Positions 50,933 to 61,023 of a DNA stretch of 64,000 nt are shown one piece after another. The notes under the pieces were generated by a model. The model did not search any database. It was not told the origin of the DNA and worked only from the letters and a program-made list of their open reading frames with translations. Position numbers and translations under genes: made by a program. Numbering within the stretch: the first letter of the stretch is position 1; each line of letters opens with the position of its first letter. The stretch is from JAVVUJ01 sp964582545 (GTDB lineage Bacteria; Bacillota; Clostridia; Peptostreptococcales; Anaerovoracaceae), in the NCBI GenBank assembly GCA_964582545.1, contig CAZOSB010000001.1, forward strand, positions 1-64,000. The letters run 5' to 3'.

Positions 50933-51949
50933 ATGAGAATCGTTTTAGATGGTATGGGCGGCGACCATGCACCGACAGAAATTGTCAAGGGTGCTGTGGA
51001 AGCAGCAAAGCTGATAGACCATGAAATCGTCATTATCGGTCAGGAAGATTTGATAGTTAAAGAGCTAAAAGCAAATAAATATTCAGGAAATAAGATTAAA
51101 GTAATTCATAGCAGTGAAATCATAGAAAACCATGATGCACCGGTTAAAGCGGTGAGAACAAAGCAAAATTCCTCCATGGTAATGGGCATTACCATGATTA
51201 AAACGGGAGAGGCCGACTTGTTTATTTCTGCGGGAAATACAGGTGCCATCATGGCAGGCGGCCTTTTTATACTGGGAAGGATTCAGGGAATAGATCGACC
51301 TGCTATCGCCAGCACTTACCCCATATTGGGAAAGGGTGTATCTCTTTTGGTAGATTCAGGGGCCAACTCGGAATGTAAGCCCAACAACCTATTGGAATTT
51401 GCCACCATGGGCAGCATTTATATGGAAAAGGTATTGAATATTAAGAACCCTTCTGTAGGGCTTGTAAATATGGGCGTTGAAGAAAATAAGGGCACTACCG
51501 TGCTAAAGGCCGCATATGAACTACTTTCCAAGAGTAAAAGTCTGAACTTTAAAGGAAATTTAGAGGCGAGGGATGTACCTCGAGGTGCCTGCGATGTGAT
51601 CGTGTGCGACGGATTTGTTGGCAATGTCATCCTGAAACTTACTGAGGGACTAGCTTGGAGCATTCTTCAGCTTCTAAAACAAAAATTTACTGCAGGAGCT
51701 ATTCCCAAGGTAGGGGCATTGTTGCTCAGCGGTAAGTTCAGAGAATTAAAGAAGGAATTTGATTACTCCGAATATGGAGGTGCCCCCATCCTGGGAGTTC
51801 GAGGTGCTCTAATCAAAATGCACGGTTCCTCCAATGCAAATGCAGTGAAGAATACCATTGTAAAAGGTATTTCTTATGCAGAAAATCAGGTAGTTCAAAC
51901 AATCCAAAATTCTGTGCTGGAAATGGAGGAAATTATTACCAGTGAGTAA
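50933..51949 (+). CDS. plsX: phosphate acyltransferase PlsX
   Basis: The 338-aa enzyme converts acyl-ACP to acyl phosphate for phospholipid synthesis. Motifs include MRIVLDGMGGDHAPTEIVKGAVEA, SAGNTGAIMAGGLFILGRIQGIDRPAI, LVDSGANSECKP and GVRGALIKMHGSSNANAV. Its stop overlaps the rnc start by eight bases. The acpP gene usually found between plsX and rnc is absent. plsY and gpsA, acting next in the same pathway, lie at 58.4-60.1 kb. Confidence 0.96.
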   Translation: MRIVLDGMGGDHAPTEIVKGAVEAAKLIDHEIVIIGQEDLIVKELKANKYSGNKIKVIHSSEIIENHDAPVKAVRTKQNSSMVMGITMIKTGEADLFISAGNTGAIMAGGLFILGRIQGIDRPAIASTYPILGKGVSLLVDSGANSECKPNNLLEFATMGSIYMEKVLNIKNPSVGLVNMGVEENKGTTVLKAAYELLSKSKSLNFKGNLEARDVPRGACDVIVCDGFVGNVILKLTEGLAWSILQLLKQKFTAGAIPKVGALLLSGKFRELKKEFDYSEYGGAPILGVRGALIKMHGSSNANAVKNTIVKGISYAENQVVQTIQNSVLEMEEIITSE

Positions 51950-52631
51950 AGCGCTTTATCACAGTTTAATTAAATATGCTTTTAAGGATAAAAGTCTGAT
52001 ACAAAATGCTTTGACCCATAGCTCTTATACCAATGAGAACAACTTAAAGGAAAGTAATGAAAGGCTGGAGTTTTTAGGAGATGCAATTTTTGATGGGGTA
52101 ATTTCTGAGATTCTTTACAACCGTTTACCTCAAGAGAGCGAAGGTCAGCTTTCTAAAATACGTTCTGCTATAGTCTGCGAAGCCTCTTTGGTGCGGTGTG
52201 GAAGGGAGATGCAGCTCCATAATCTCATAAAAATCAGCAAGGGTGAGGAAAGCACGGGCGGTCGGTTTAGAGATTCTATTATTGCAGATTCTATGGAAGC
52301 CTTGATGGGGGCCATTTATTTGGATGGAGGTTGGGAAGAGGCCAAGGCCTTTATAGGTGAGACTTTTTATAATACCATTGAGGAAGCCATAGCGGGAAAG
52401 CTTTTCTTTGATTATAAGTCGGAAATTCAAGAGCTTTTGCAAAAACAAGGACAAGCCCAAATTCAATATAAAGTCTACAAAGAAGAAGGACCGGAGCATG
52501 ATAAAACCTTCCATGTAAATTTATTTCTCAACGGAGAACGGATTGGACAAGGAAAGGGGAAAAATAAGAAGGAAGCAGAGCAGCAAGCTGCAAAATATGC
52601 GCTGGAGGGGAGGAGAAACGATGTATTTTAA
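51942..52631 (+). CDS. rnc: ribonuclease III
   Basis: The 229-aa enzyme cuts double-stranded RNA. It has the RNase III signature NERLEFLGDAIFDGVISE, the second acidic cluster DSMEALMGAIYLD, and a C-terminal double-stranded RNA-binding domain (DYKSEIQELLQKQGQ ... GKGKNKKEAEQQAAKYAL). It starts GTG within plsX and its last 11 bases overlap smc. Confidence 0.96.
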   Translation: MSKALYHSLIKYAFKDKSLIQNALTHSSYTNENNLKESNERLEFLGDAIFDGVISEILYNRLPQESEGQLSKIRSAIVCEASLVRCGREMQLHNLIKISKGEESTGGRFRDSIIADSMEALMGAIYLDGGWEEAKAFIGETFYNTIEEAIAGKLFFDYKSEIQELLQKQGQAQIQYKVYKEEGPEHDKTFHVNLFLNGERIGQGKGKNKKEAEQQAAKYALEGRRNDVF

Positions 52632-55600
52632 ACGGATTGATTTACATGGGTTTAAATCCTTTGCAGAGCCTGTTTCCATAGACTTTCATGAAGGCATCAC
52701 CTGTATCGTGGGACCCAACGGCAGTGGGAAGAGCAATATTTCCGATGCTATCCGGTGGGTTCTGGGGGAGCAAAGTCCTAAGATGCTCCGAGGCGGAAAG
52801 ATGGAAGAAGTAATCTTTGCGGGTACGGCTAACAGAAAATCCAGAGGAATGGCGGAGGTCACACTCACCATCGACAACAGTAAGAATATTTTGCCAATAG
52901 ATTATGCGGAGGTAGCCATAACCAGACGGATGTATCGATCCGGAGAAAGCGAATATGCCATCAATAACAATCAATGCAGGCTTCGTGATATTCGTGAGCT
53001 CATTATGGATACGGGAATCGGTGTGGATGGATATTCCATCATCGGTCAAGGAAAGATTTCGGAAATCGTCAGCAATAAACCGGAAAGCCGCAGGGAAATC
53101 TTTGAAGAGGCGGCGGGCATCGTTAAGTATCGAACGAAAAAAGCAGAATCTGAGAGGAAGCTGGATGCTGCCAATGGAAATTTGGATCGAGTCAATGACA
53201 TTGTTTCGGAAATCGAAGATAGAATACAGGGATTGAAAGAAGACAGCATTAAAGCTACAGAGTATTTGAGCTTAAGAGAAAAATATAAGGCTCTGGAGAT
53301 CAACATAACATTAAAAAACATTGAAAATGTAGAATTAAAAAATGAATTTTTAAAGGATGATTTGCAGGAGACAGAGGGAAGCCTTCAATCTCTAAAAGAG
53401 GAAAAGGCACATATCGATCAGGAGGTTTCTCAGCAGCGCAGCCGAAATGAAGAATTAGAAGGTGTGTCTAACGATGTTCGGGACAGGCTATTAAAAAACT
53501 CTTCGGAAATCAGCGAACTGAAAAATCGAAATCAGTTAAATCAAGAAAAGCTTCAGACTATAGAAAAGGATACCTACCGGCTGCAGCAGGAAATAAAAGC
53601 TACAGAGGAGAAGCTAGATAAAGAAAAGAGCGGATCACAGGAGATCTTCTCAAAAAAGGAATCCATCGAGAAGAAGGTTCAGGAATTAGAGGCTGATCTA
53701 AATGAAAAGCTTAGTGAATTCATGGATTTAACAGGAATCTTAACCAACCATACTGAAGAAATAGACAACTATAAAAATTCTTTATTCCAGCTACACGCAC
53801 TTATCAGCAACAAAAAAAGTGAGATGAGTAGTTTGGAAAACTTGCAAAACAACTTAAAACGCACAGAGGAAAGGATCTTGGGGGAGCTTGAGAAGCACGA
53901 CACCACAGGTCAAGAGCTTTCCCTTGCCTTTACAGCAGGAAGTGGAGAAAAAATCAAGAACTTAGAATCCATCAATTCCCTGAAACAAAGTCTTCAAGCT
54001 GACATGGTCAAGCAATCAGAGGCGCTGGAAAATGAGCGAACAACCGCTAAGGAGCTGGAACAGACCACACTTACAGCCGGTCAGCTATCCGCTAGAAAGA
54101 AAACCATGGAAGAGATGGAAAGCAATTATGAGGGATACAACAATGCGGTAAAATTTATCATGAAATCCTCACTTAATGGGATTGATGGGGTAGTGGCGGA
54201 ACTCATTGAAGTACCTACGGGATTTGAAGTAGCTATAGAAACGGCGTTGGGTGCAGCTCTGCAAAACATCGTTTGTGCAGATGACCAAAGTGCTAAAGCG
54301 GCGGTCAACCATCTTAAAGTCAACAAGGCCGGAAGACTGACGTTTTTGCCTGTGGAGAGCATCAAGGGTAATAAGATTGCCCCCGTGGATGTGATAAAAA
54401 ATGCTCAGGGTTTCAAAGGTTATGGGGCAGAATGTATAAAATTCCAAGAAAAATATAAAAATGTAATGGAATACCTCTTGGGCAGGGTTCTCATAGTAGA
54501 CAGTCTGGATCATGCCATCGCTCTTTCAAAGAAGGTGCCCACAGGGGGATTTAGAGTCGTTACGTTGGAAGGGGAGGTCATCAATTCTGGTGGAGCCATA
54601 ACCGGCGGGACTTATAGGAACAATACGGCTAACCTTTTAGAGAGAAAAGCAGAAATCTCTAAAATTGAAAATCGTTTGCAAGAATTACAGCGACACAAAA
54701 TCACTTTGGAAAAAAGATTAGAAACCGTAAGAGCTCTTTTACATCAGACGACTGGGAGCATTAAAGATACGGAAGCGAAATATAGAGAGGCGGAGCTGAA
54801 ACAAATCAATTTAGAGAATCAATTGTCTCTTTTAAATAACCAAAGGTCAGAGGTGGAGCACAATGTGAAGAGAGGTCGTGAGGAATTGGATCACATTGCA
54901 CAGGAAACTCATACCTCCACAGAAATGATCGACGCCATAGTGGAAGAAATCCGTAAAGCAGAGGCAGACATACAATCTGTAGAGCGCAACACTGAAGAAA
55001 AGTTGGTCTCCTTTGATACTTTCAAGGCTCAGTCGGAAGAGATCAACGAACAGATTACAAAGGTAAGAATTGCGGTGAGCACTGCGGAGAACGAAAGAAA
55101 TCATCTTCATAGCTTGACGGAAAGGATTGAAGCTTACATAGGGGAATTGACTTCTGAGATAACGGAGAAAAAGCGTTTGATAGCTGGCTTGGAAGAGGAA
55201 AACAGAAACATCCTTTCAGGAGATTTGGATTTATCTGAAGAAATTCTGGTAAAAGAAGAAGAAAAAGTTTCATTAGAAAGATACTTAGCAGAAATTACAG
55301 AGGAAAAATCTGAACTTGTAAAGACTTTGAATAAGAATTTGCAGGAAAAGGATTCTTTTGACGAAAAGATGAATCAATTGTTAAATCAAAAATACGATAT
55401 GGACATTAAGTTAGCCAAAAATGAGACACAATTGGAAAACTTTAAAAACAAATTATGGGATGAATTTGAAATTTCCTATATACAAGCTATAGAATTTAAA
55501 AATAAGAATTTTAATTTCCCTGTGGCTTTAAAGGAAATCAAAGAGATAAAGTCTAGGATCAAGGAGTTGGGAGAGGTCAACGTGGGGGCAATTAAGGAAT

Positions 55601-56172
55601 ACGAAACTGTAAATGAACGGTACGAATTCCTTACGACGCAGAGAGCTGACCTGCTTTCGGCCATAGATGCTTTAAAGGTCATCATTCAAGATATGGATAA
55701 GACCATAAAGGAAAACTTCAAAGAGAGCTTCGATAAGATTGTGGTTAACTTTGAAGATGCCTTCCGTCAGATGTTTGGCGGGGGTACAGCAGAATTGCGG
55801 TTAGAGGATGAAAGCAGACCTTTGGAATCGGGCATTGAAATTGTGGCTCAACCACCGGGGAAGAAGCTTCAGAACATCAACCTTATGTCCGGGGGGGAAA
55901 AGACCATGACGGCCATTGCACTGATGTTTGCAGTATTAAAGGCCAAGCCTACCCCCTTTTGCATACTGGATGAGATTGAAGCAGCTTTGGACGATGCAAA
56001 TATCGATCGGTTTGCCAGGTATTTAACGAACTTTAACAATGTCCAATTTGCATTGGTAACCCATCAGAAAGCTACCATGGAATATGCAGACGTGCTGTAT
56101 GGGGTGACCATGCCGGAAGAGGGGATTTCAAAAGTTATTTCATTAAAATTAGGTGATGAGATAGGAGCTTAA
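52621..56172 (+). CDS. smc: chromosome segregation protein SMC
   Basis: The 1183-aa protein has Walker A GPNGSGKSN (residues 31-39), long coiled coils, the central hinge (about 500-680, GVVAELIEVPTGFEVAIETALGAALQNIV ... GGAITGG), and C-terminal signature LMSGGEKTMTAIALMFA with Walker B FCILDEIEAALDD. SMC condenses chromosomes with ScpA/B. I choose ATG 52621 (MYFKRIDLHGFKSF), behind GGAGGGGAGG; the longer frame upstream lies within rnc. Confidence 0.97.
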   Translation: MYFKRIDLHGFKSFAEPVSIDFHEGITCIVGPNGSGKSNISDAIRWVLGEQSPKMLRGGKMEEVIFAGTANRKSRGMAEVTLTIDNSKNILPIDYAEVAITRRMYRSGESEYAINNNQCRLRDIRELIMDTGIGVDGYSIIGQGKISEIVSNKPESRREIFEEAAGIVKYRTKKAESERKLDAANGNLDRVNDIVSEIEDRIQGLKEDSIKATEYLSLREKYKALEINITLKNIENVELKNEFLKDDLQETEGSLQSLKEEKAHIDQEVSQQRSRNEELEGVSNDVRDRLLKNSSEISELKNRNQLNQEKLQTIEKDTYRLQQEIKATEEKLDKEKSGSQEIFSKKESIEKKVQELEADLNEKLSEFMDLTGILTNHTEEIDNYKNSLFQLHALISNKKSEMSSLENLQNNLKRTEERILGELEKHDTTGQELSLAFTAGSGEKIKNLESINSLKQSLQADMVKQSEALENERTTAKELEQTTLTAGQLSARKKTMEEMESNYEGYNNAVKFIMKSSLNGIDGVVAELIEVPTGFEVAIETALGAALQNIVCADDQSAKAAVNHLKVNKAGRLTFLPVESIKGNKIAPVDVIKNAQGFKGYGAECIKFQEKYKNVMEYLLGRVLIVDSLDHAIALSKKVPTGGFRVVTLEGEVINSGGAITGGTYRNNTANLLERKAEISKIENRLQELQRHKITLEKRLETVRALLHQTTGSIKDTEAKYREAELKQINLENQLSLLNNQRSEVEHNVKRGREELDHIAQETHTSTEMIDAIVEEIRKAEADIQSVERNTEEKLVSFDTFKAQSEEINEQITKVRIAVSTAENERNHLHSLTERIEAYIGELTSEITEKKRLIAGLEEENRNILSGDLDLSEEILVKEEEKVSLERYLAEITEEKSELVKTLNKNLQEKDSFDEKMNQLLNQKYDMDIKLAKNETQLENFKNKLWDEFEISYIQAIEFKNKNFNFPVALKEIKEIKSRIKELGEVNVGAIKEYETVNERYEFLTTQRADLLSAIDALKVIIQDMDKTIKENFKESFDKIVVNFEDAFRQMFGGGTAELRLEDESRPLESGIEIVAQPPGKKLQNINLMSGGEKTMTAIALMFAVLKAKPTPFCILDEIEAALDDANIDRFARYLTNFNNVQFALVTHQKATMEYADVLYGVTMPEEGISKVISLKLGDEIGA

Positions 56173-56173
56173 T

Positions 56174-57070
56174 ATGGCATTTGGAGAAAAAAAATCTTTT
56201 TTTGGAAGATTACAAGAAAAAATAGAAAATGTATTTCTCATGAGAGTGGAAGTGGATGAGGAGATGGTGGATGAGCTGGAAGAAGCTTTGATCACCTCGG
56301 ATATAGGCATGGATACCACCATGAAGATTACTGAACAACTGCGAGATGATATTAAAAAAATGGGCATCCGAGATCCAAAAGTAGTGAAGCGACAGATTCA
56401 GGCCATCGTAAAAAAGCTGATTGATAAAGGTCATGAACATAAGCTTACGGAGGAAGTGCCTTTGATCATCTTAATGATAGGAGTTAATGGAGGGGGTAAG
56501 ACCACCTCCATCGCTAAATTGGCCAACCGATGCAAAAATAAGGGAAAGAAGGTCATGCTTGCAGCTGCAGATACTTTCCGAGCGGCCGCAGGTGAGCAAC
56601 TGGAGATTTGGGGGCAACGTGTTGGGGTTCCTGTGGTTCGCCATCAAGAAGGATCAGATCCTTCTGCAGTCATCTTTGATGCCATACAATCGGCTAAGGC
56701 CAAAGGGATGGACGTGCTAATTATTGATACAGCAGGACGATTGCAGAATAAAAAGAACCTCATGGTAGAGCTGGAAAAGATGAATAAAGTGATCGGTCGT
56801 GAATATCCGGAGGCACACAGGGAAACCCTTTTGGTGTTAGATGCGGCTACCGGAAAAAACGCCATATCGCAAGCTAAGGAATTCGGTGAGATTACAGAGG
56901 TTACCGGAATTGTCTTGACAAAGCTGGACGGTACCGCCAAAGGTGGAATTGTCATCACCATTTCTGATGAATTTCAAATGCCGGTCAAATTTATCGGTCT
57001 AGGAGAAGGCATCAATGATTTAAAGGAATTTGATCCTGCAGAATTTGCAGAAGCCATATTTCAAGAATAA
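56174..57070 (+). CDS. ftsY: signal recognition particle receptor FtsY
   Basis: The 298-aa GTPase has the N domain (MAFGEKKSFFGRLQEKIENVF) and G domain: GVNGGGKTTSIAKLA (G1), AADTFRAAAGEQLEIWGQRVGVPV, DTAGRLQNKKNLM (G3), TKLDGTAKGGI (G4) and GLGEGINDLKEFDP. The acidic A domain of E. coli FtsY is absent, as in most Firmicutes. In the P loop the usual second threonine-type position reads GGGKTT. It starts one base after the smc stop. Confidence 0.97.
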   Translation: MAFGEKKSFFGRLQEKIENVFLMRVEVDEEMVDELEEALITSDIGMDTTMKITEQLRDDIKKMGIRDPKVVKRQIQAIVKKLIDKGHEHKLTEEVPLIILMIGVNGGGKTTSIAKLANRCKNKGKKVMLAAADTFRAAAGEQLEIWGQRVGVPVVRHQEGSDPSAVIFDAIQSAKAKGMDVLIIDTAGRLQNKKNLMVELEKMNKVIGREYPEAHRETLLVLDAATGKNAISQAKEFGEITEVTGIVLTKLDGTAKGGIVITISDEFQMPVKFIGLGEGINDLKEFDPAEFAEAIFQE

Positions 57071-57081
57071 AAAGGAGATTT

Positions 57082-58407
57082 ATGAGTAAACCAATCGTTG
57101 CCGTAGTAGGCAGACCTAATGTGGGGAAGTCCACATTTTTTAATAAAATAATAGGTAGGAGAGTATCGATTGTAGAGGATACTCCCGGTGTAACTAGAGA
57201 TAGAATCTATGCGGAAGCGGAGTGGAGCAACGTGCATTTTGCTCTGGTGGATACGGGTGGTATAGAGCCTAATACCGCAGATATCATCCTTTCTCAAATG
57301 CGTGAACAGGCAGAGTTGGCTATGGATATGGCGGATGTGATTCTGTTCATGGTGGATGGTCGCAGTGGAGTGACCTCTGCGGATAGAGAAGTTGCCAATA
57401 TGCTTATGCGTACAGGAAAAGAAGTCATTCTTCTGGCAAATAAGATCGATACTGCGGTTTTACCGGAGGATTTTTACGATTTTTATGAGCTGGGACTGGG
57501 GGAACCCGTCCCTATATCCTCCACAAATATGTTAAATTTTGGGGACGTGTTGGACTTAATCGTGGAAAAGCTTCCCGAAAGTCATGAAGAAGAGGATGAA
57601 AGCACCATTAAGATTGCAGTTACAGGCAAGCCCAATGTGGGAAAATCATCCTTGATCAACGCTTTGTTGGGAGAGGAACGAGTTATCGTTTCGCCCATTG
57701 CAGGCACCACAAGAGATTCCATCGATACGCCCTTTACCTTTGGGGATGATCAATTCATTCTCATAGACACAGCGGGCATTCGGCGTAGGAGTCGGGTTAT
57801 AGAGGACATTGAACGATACAGCGTCATCAGGGCCATCGGTGCCATCGAACGTTGTGATGTTTGTCTGTTAATGATAGATGCCACAGAGGGTGTCACCGAA
57901 CAAGATAAAAAAATAGCCGGTTTGGCTCACGAAGCTGGAAAAGGTATCGTGGTGGTGGTGAACAAGTGGGATTTGGTGGAGAAGGACACCAATACCATGA
58001 ACACCTACAGAAAGGAGTTGGCTAAGGAGCTGACTTTCATGTCCTATGCGCCTTCTGTCTTTATTTCTGTAAAGGATAAACAGAGATTATTTAATGTGAT
58101 GGAAATGGCTAAGACCGTGGCGGAGAACAGAAGTCTTCGAGTGTCCACAGGACAGCTGAACAGTTTATTGGCGGATGCTATGATGATGAAGCAACCTCCT
58201 TCGGATAAGGGTAAGCAATTAAAAATTTTTTATTGCACCCAGGTGGGAGTCAAGCCCCCTTTGTTTTCCTTTAAGGTAAACAGCCGAGAGCTAATGCATT
58301 TTTCTTATTCACGGTACTTGGAAAATCGAATCAGGGATAGTTATGGATTCCTTGGAACCTCTATCAAATTTGTCTTTAGAGAAAAGGGAGAAGCAAACAA
58401 TGTTTAA
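57082..58407 (+). CDS. der: ribosome biogenesis GTPase Der (EngA)
   Basis: The 441-aa protein has two consecutive GTPase domains: G1 GRPNVGKSTFF with DTPGVTRDR and DTGG, NKID; then G1 GKPNVGKSSLINALLGEERVIVSPIAGTTRDSIDTPF, DTAGIRR and NKWDLV; followed by a KH-like C-terminal domain (YCTQVGVKPPLFSF). Der acts in 50S assembly. AAAGGAG precedes the ATG; the last eight bases overlap plsY. Confidence 0.97.
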   Translation: MSKPIVAVVGRPNVGKSTFFNKIIGRRVSIVEDTPGVTRDRIYAEAEWSNVHFALVDTGGIEPNTADIILSQMREQAELAMDMADVILFMVDGRSGVTSADREVANMLMRTGKEVILLANKIDTAVLPEDFYDFYELGLGEPVPISSTNMLNFGDVLDLIVEKLPESHEEEDESTIKIAVTGKPNVGKSSLINALLGEERVIVSPIAGTTRDSIDTPFTFGDDQFILIDTAGIRRRSRVIEDIERYSVIRAIGAIERCDVCLLMIDATEGVTEQDKKIAGLAHEAGKGIVVVVNKWDLVEKDTNTMNTYRKELAKELTFMSYAPSVFISVKDKQRLFNVMEMAKTVAENRSLRVSTGQLNSLLADAMMMKQPPSDKGKQLKIFYCTQVGVKPPLFSFKVNSRELMHFSYSRYLENRIRDSYGFLGTSIKFVFREKGEANNV

Positions 58408-59047
58408 TATGATATTACCTGCAGGCTTGGGATGGCTACCGGCAACGGGTTTAGCTATTACTGTTGTAATCGCATATTTTATGGGAAATATTTCCCCGGC
58501 AATTTTAATCGGCAGGATGTATGGAATCGACATAAAAAAAGAAGGAAGTGGAAATGCGGGAACCACCAATGTGTTACGTGTACTTGGAAAAAAGGCGGCG
58601 GCGGCAACACTGATTATCGATATCTTAAAAGGTGTTTTTGCAGTGCTTTTGGGGATGGGAGTTGGCGCCTACCTTTTACAGCCTGATTATGCATTGGTGC
58701 TCACAATGGTATGTGGTTTCGCGGCATTTCTGGGGCATATATGGCCTTTAGCCTTTGGATTTAAAGGTGGAAAGGGCGTGGCAACAGCCATTGGAATCAT
58801 CATGACAGTGGATGTGAAGCTGGGGTTACTGGTGGCGACCGTAGCCCTTTTGGTCATCGCCTTGAGCAAAAGGGTGTCGGCAGGTTCCGTGATAGGAGCT
58901 ATTTTTTTTCCCATAGCTGCATATTTTGTGAATCCTTCTTATACTTTATGGGCTATACTCATGGCACTTGTGGTTATAATAAAACATAGAGAAAATATTA
59001 AGAGGCTTTTAAGCGGTACGGAACCGAAGTTCAATCTTAAAAAGTAA
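58400..59047 (+). CDS. plsY: glycerol-3-phosphate acyltransferase PlsY
   Basis: The 215-aa membrane enzyme transfers acyl from acyl phosphate to glycerol 3-phosphate. The three cytoplasmic motifs are visible: FMGNISPAILIGRMYGIDIKKEGSGNAGTTNVLRVLGKKA, GHIWPLAFGFKGGKGVATAIG and the C-terminal KHRENIKRLLSGTEPK. I start at ATG 58400, behind AAAGGGAG; an in-frame ATG further upstream lies deep in der. Confidence 0.95.
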   Translation: MFNMILPAGLGWLPATGLAITVVIAYFMGNISPAILIGRMYGIDIKKEGSGNAGTTNVLRVLGKKAAAATLIIDILKGVFAVLLGMGVGAYLLQPDYALVLTMVCGFAAFLGHIWPLAFGFKGGKGVATAIGIIMTVDVKLGLLVATVALLVIALSKRVSAGSVIGAIFFPIAAYFVNPSYTLWAILMALVVIIKHRENIKRLLSGTEPKFNLKK

Positions 59048-59097
59048 TGCAAGAATATCTTTTCGTGAAGATAAAAGGGTAAGAGGAGGAATGGGAA

Positions 59098-60108
59098 ATG
59101 GCTAAAATAGGTGTTATTGGTGCCGGAAGTTGGGGTACCGCCTTAGCGGTAAGTCTGGCAAAGAAAGGGTTCGAAGTTAGAATTTGGGATATCAATGAGA
59201 AGCATTTGGAGAGCTTGAAAGAACAAAGGGAAAATATAGCGTTTCTACCGGAGGTGAAATTTCCTGAGACTTTGAGAGTGGTCTTTACAGTGGAAGAAGC
59301 TCTTCTGGATGTTGATATGGTTTTGTTTTCGGCCCCTGCTCAGCACTTTAGGAGTGCTTTGGAAGGTGCCATTCCTTATTTAAAACCTCATATGGTTCTG
59401 GTAAATGTAGCCAAGGGAATAGAACAGAAAACCTTGCTACGCCTATCGGAGATCGCTTTTGATAAACTGCCGGAGGCAAAATACGTGGTTTTGTCAGGTC
59501 CTTCTCATGCAGAAGAGGTGGGAAGAGAAATGCCCACTACTTTGGCGGTGGCATCTAAAGACATAAGGCTTTCAGAATATGTTCAGGATATTTTCATGAC
59601 GGATTGCCTGAGAGTGTACACCAACTCTGATATCATCGGCGTGGAGTTAGGTGGTGCTTTAAAGAATATCATCGCCTTGGGGGCAGGCATTTCAGACGGC
59701 ATGGGTTTTGGAGATAATGCGAAGGCGGCTATGATGACCAGAGGCATTACGGAGATTACCAGATTGGGTGTACGTTTGGGTGCAAAAGCAGAGACCTTTT
59801 CCGGTTTGGCAGGTATCGGTGACTTAATCGTAACCTGTACCAGCATGCACAGCAGAAATAGACGATGTGGCATTTTGATTGGAGAGGGTATGAAACCTTC
59901 AGAGGCTACAAAACAAGTTGGAATGGTGGTAGAAGGCATGTTTACCACGGAGGCGGCCTACGGATTGGCTCAAAAGGCCGGGGTGGAAATGCCAATTACA
60001 GAGCAGATTTACCATGTTATTCAAGAGAAAATGGATGCCAGGGATGCGGTGATGAACCTGATGACGAGGCAAAAGAAACATGAAACAGAGTTGCTTGGAA
60101 CCGATTAA
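59098..60108 (+). CDS. gpsA: glycerol-3-phosphate dehydrogenase (NAD(P)+)
   Basis: The 336-aa enzyme reduces dihydroxyacetone phosphate to glycerol 3-phosphate. It has the NAD motif VIGAGSWGTALAVSLA, FSAPAQHFR, VNVAKGIE, LSGPSHAEEVGREMPTTLAVA, GALKNIIALGAGISDGMGFGDNAKAAMMTRG and GLAGIGDLIVTCTS. It supplies PlsY, whose gene lies just upstream. AGGAGG precedes the ATG. Confidence 0.97.
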   Translation: MAKIGVIGAGSWGTALAVSLAKKGFEVRIWDINEKHLESLKEQRENIAFLPEVKFPETLRVVFTVEEALLDVDMVLFSAPAQHFRSALEGAIPYLKPHMVLVNVAKGIEQKTLLRLSEIAFDKLPEAKYVVLSGPSHAEEVGREMPTTLAVASKDIRLSEYVQDIFMTDCLRVYTNSDIIGVELGGALKNIIALGAGISDGMGFGDNAKAAMMTRGITEITRLGVRLGAKAETFSGLAGIGDLIVTCTSMHSRNRRCGILIGEGMKPSEATKQVGMVVEGMFTTEAAYGLAQKAGVEMPITEQIYHVIQEKMDARDAVMNLMTRQKKHETELLGTD

Positions 60109-60113
60109 AGGTT

Positions 60114-60734
60114 TTAGGAAACGGTTTTATTTGATGCAAAGGTAAAGCCGATACCTACTACGATATAAAACAAGATGATTTGAACCACTACGACTCCCTT
60201 TCCCATAATCGCCAGAGGAGCAATGTCCCCGTATCCGATGGTGGCAAAGGTGATGAAGCTAAAATAGATCAGGTCAATGTAAACGGTCAACGGTGCTGCA
60301 TTGGGAGTGATCCCTGCAAAGGAATTAGGAATGAATAAGTAAATGCAAAAATAGAAGAACGCAAAAATAAAGATTACATTGATCACATAAGCGGTGATAA
60401 TGTGAATTGCATACACGTGTTCCCTGGATGATTTAAAGTTTCGGATATTTTTAATGACCTGTAGGATGATTCGTATGACGATTAGAAGAGTGAAGATCAC
60501 GCCCAAAAGACTGGTCCAAAAGCTTAAAGAACTTTTATCTCCGTTGTCTATAATAGCACGAATATCTTTTCCTAGAACCATGGAGCAAGCAAAAGAAAAA
60601 ATCGCAAAATAAATAGTATTGTAATAATATTTTAAGATTTCCAGACTATAATGTTTTTTGCTTAAATACTCCCAAAGTTTAAGCAATGGAAAATATAAAA
60701 ACGCCAAGACAATCAATGAAAAATTTGTAAACAA
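60114..60734 (-). CDS. potassium channel-type membrane protein
   Basis: The 206-aa protein has about four hydrophobic N-terminal segments, then a pore region YFSFITFATIGYGDIAPLAIMGKGVVVVQIILFYIVVG with the K+ filter TIGYGD and a final membrane helix. It lacks an obvious C-terminal RCK/TrkA domain. It likely conducts K+. It converges with gpsA, leaving five bases between the stops. Confidence 0.82.
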   Translation of the reverse strand: MFTNFSLIVLAFLYFPLLKLWEYLSKKHYSLEILKYYYNTIYFAIFSFACSMVLGKDIRAIIDNGDKSSLSFWTSLLGVIFTLLIVIRIILQVIKNIRNFKSSREHVYAIHIITAYVINVIFIFAFFYFCIYLFIPNSFAGITPNAAPLTVYIDLIYFSFITFATIGYGDIAPLAIMGKGVVVVQIILFYIVVGIGFTFASNKTVS

Positions 60735-60928
60735 TACGGCACCTCTTGAAATATGTGAATGAATATATCGGATAATGTCAATTGTTTTGTGTTTATATTA
60801 TACGATATATAAAAAATATATTCAACATGTTTAGTAGAGCAGTTCGATAAGACTTTATCACATGTCTTTAATAAGAATTAAACAAACAACCTTAAAAAAA
60901 CATTTAAAAAAACAATCTAAAAAAACTC
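60735..60928. other. AT-rich spacer upstream of the pyr promoter
   Basis: I see no gene or repeat of note. It must include the promoter of the minus-strand channel gene, but no box is clear enough to call. Confidence 0.4.
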
Positions 60929-60957
60929 TTGACCTTTATGAATTCCTGTGATAATAT
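60929..60957 (+). promoter_or_regulatory. sigma-A promoter of the pyr operon
   Basis: TTGACC (60929-60934), 17-base spacer, TAATAT (60952-60957). A start near 60964 gives a leader of about 200 bases that holds the leader ORF and attenuator. Confidence 0.65.
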
Positions 60958-61023
60958 ATTGAAGATTTGAGCATAAATCAAATTTACGTATATTACATCA
61001 GCATTTTATTAGAGGGAAAAGTT

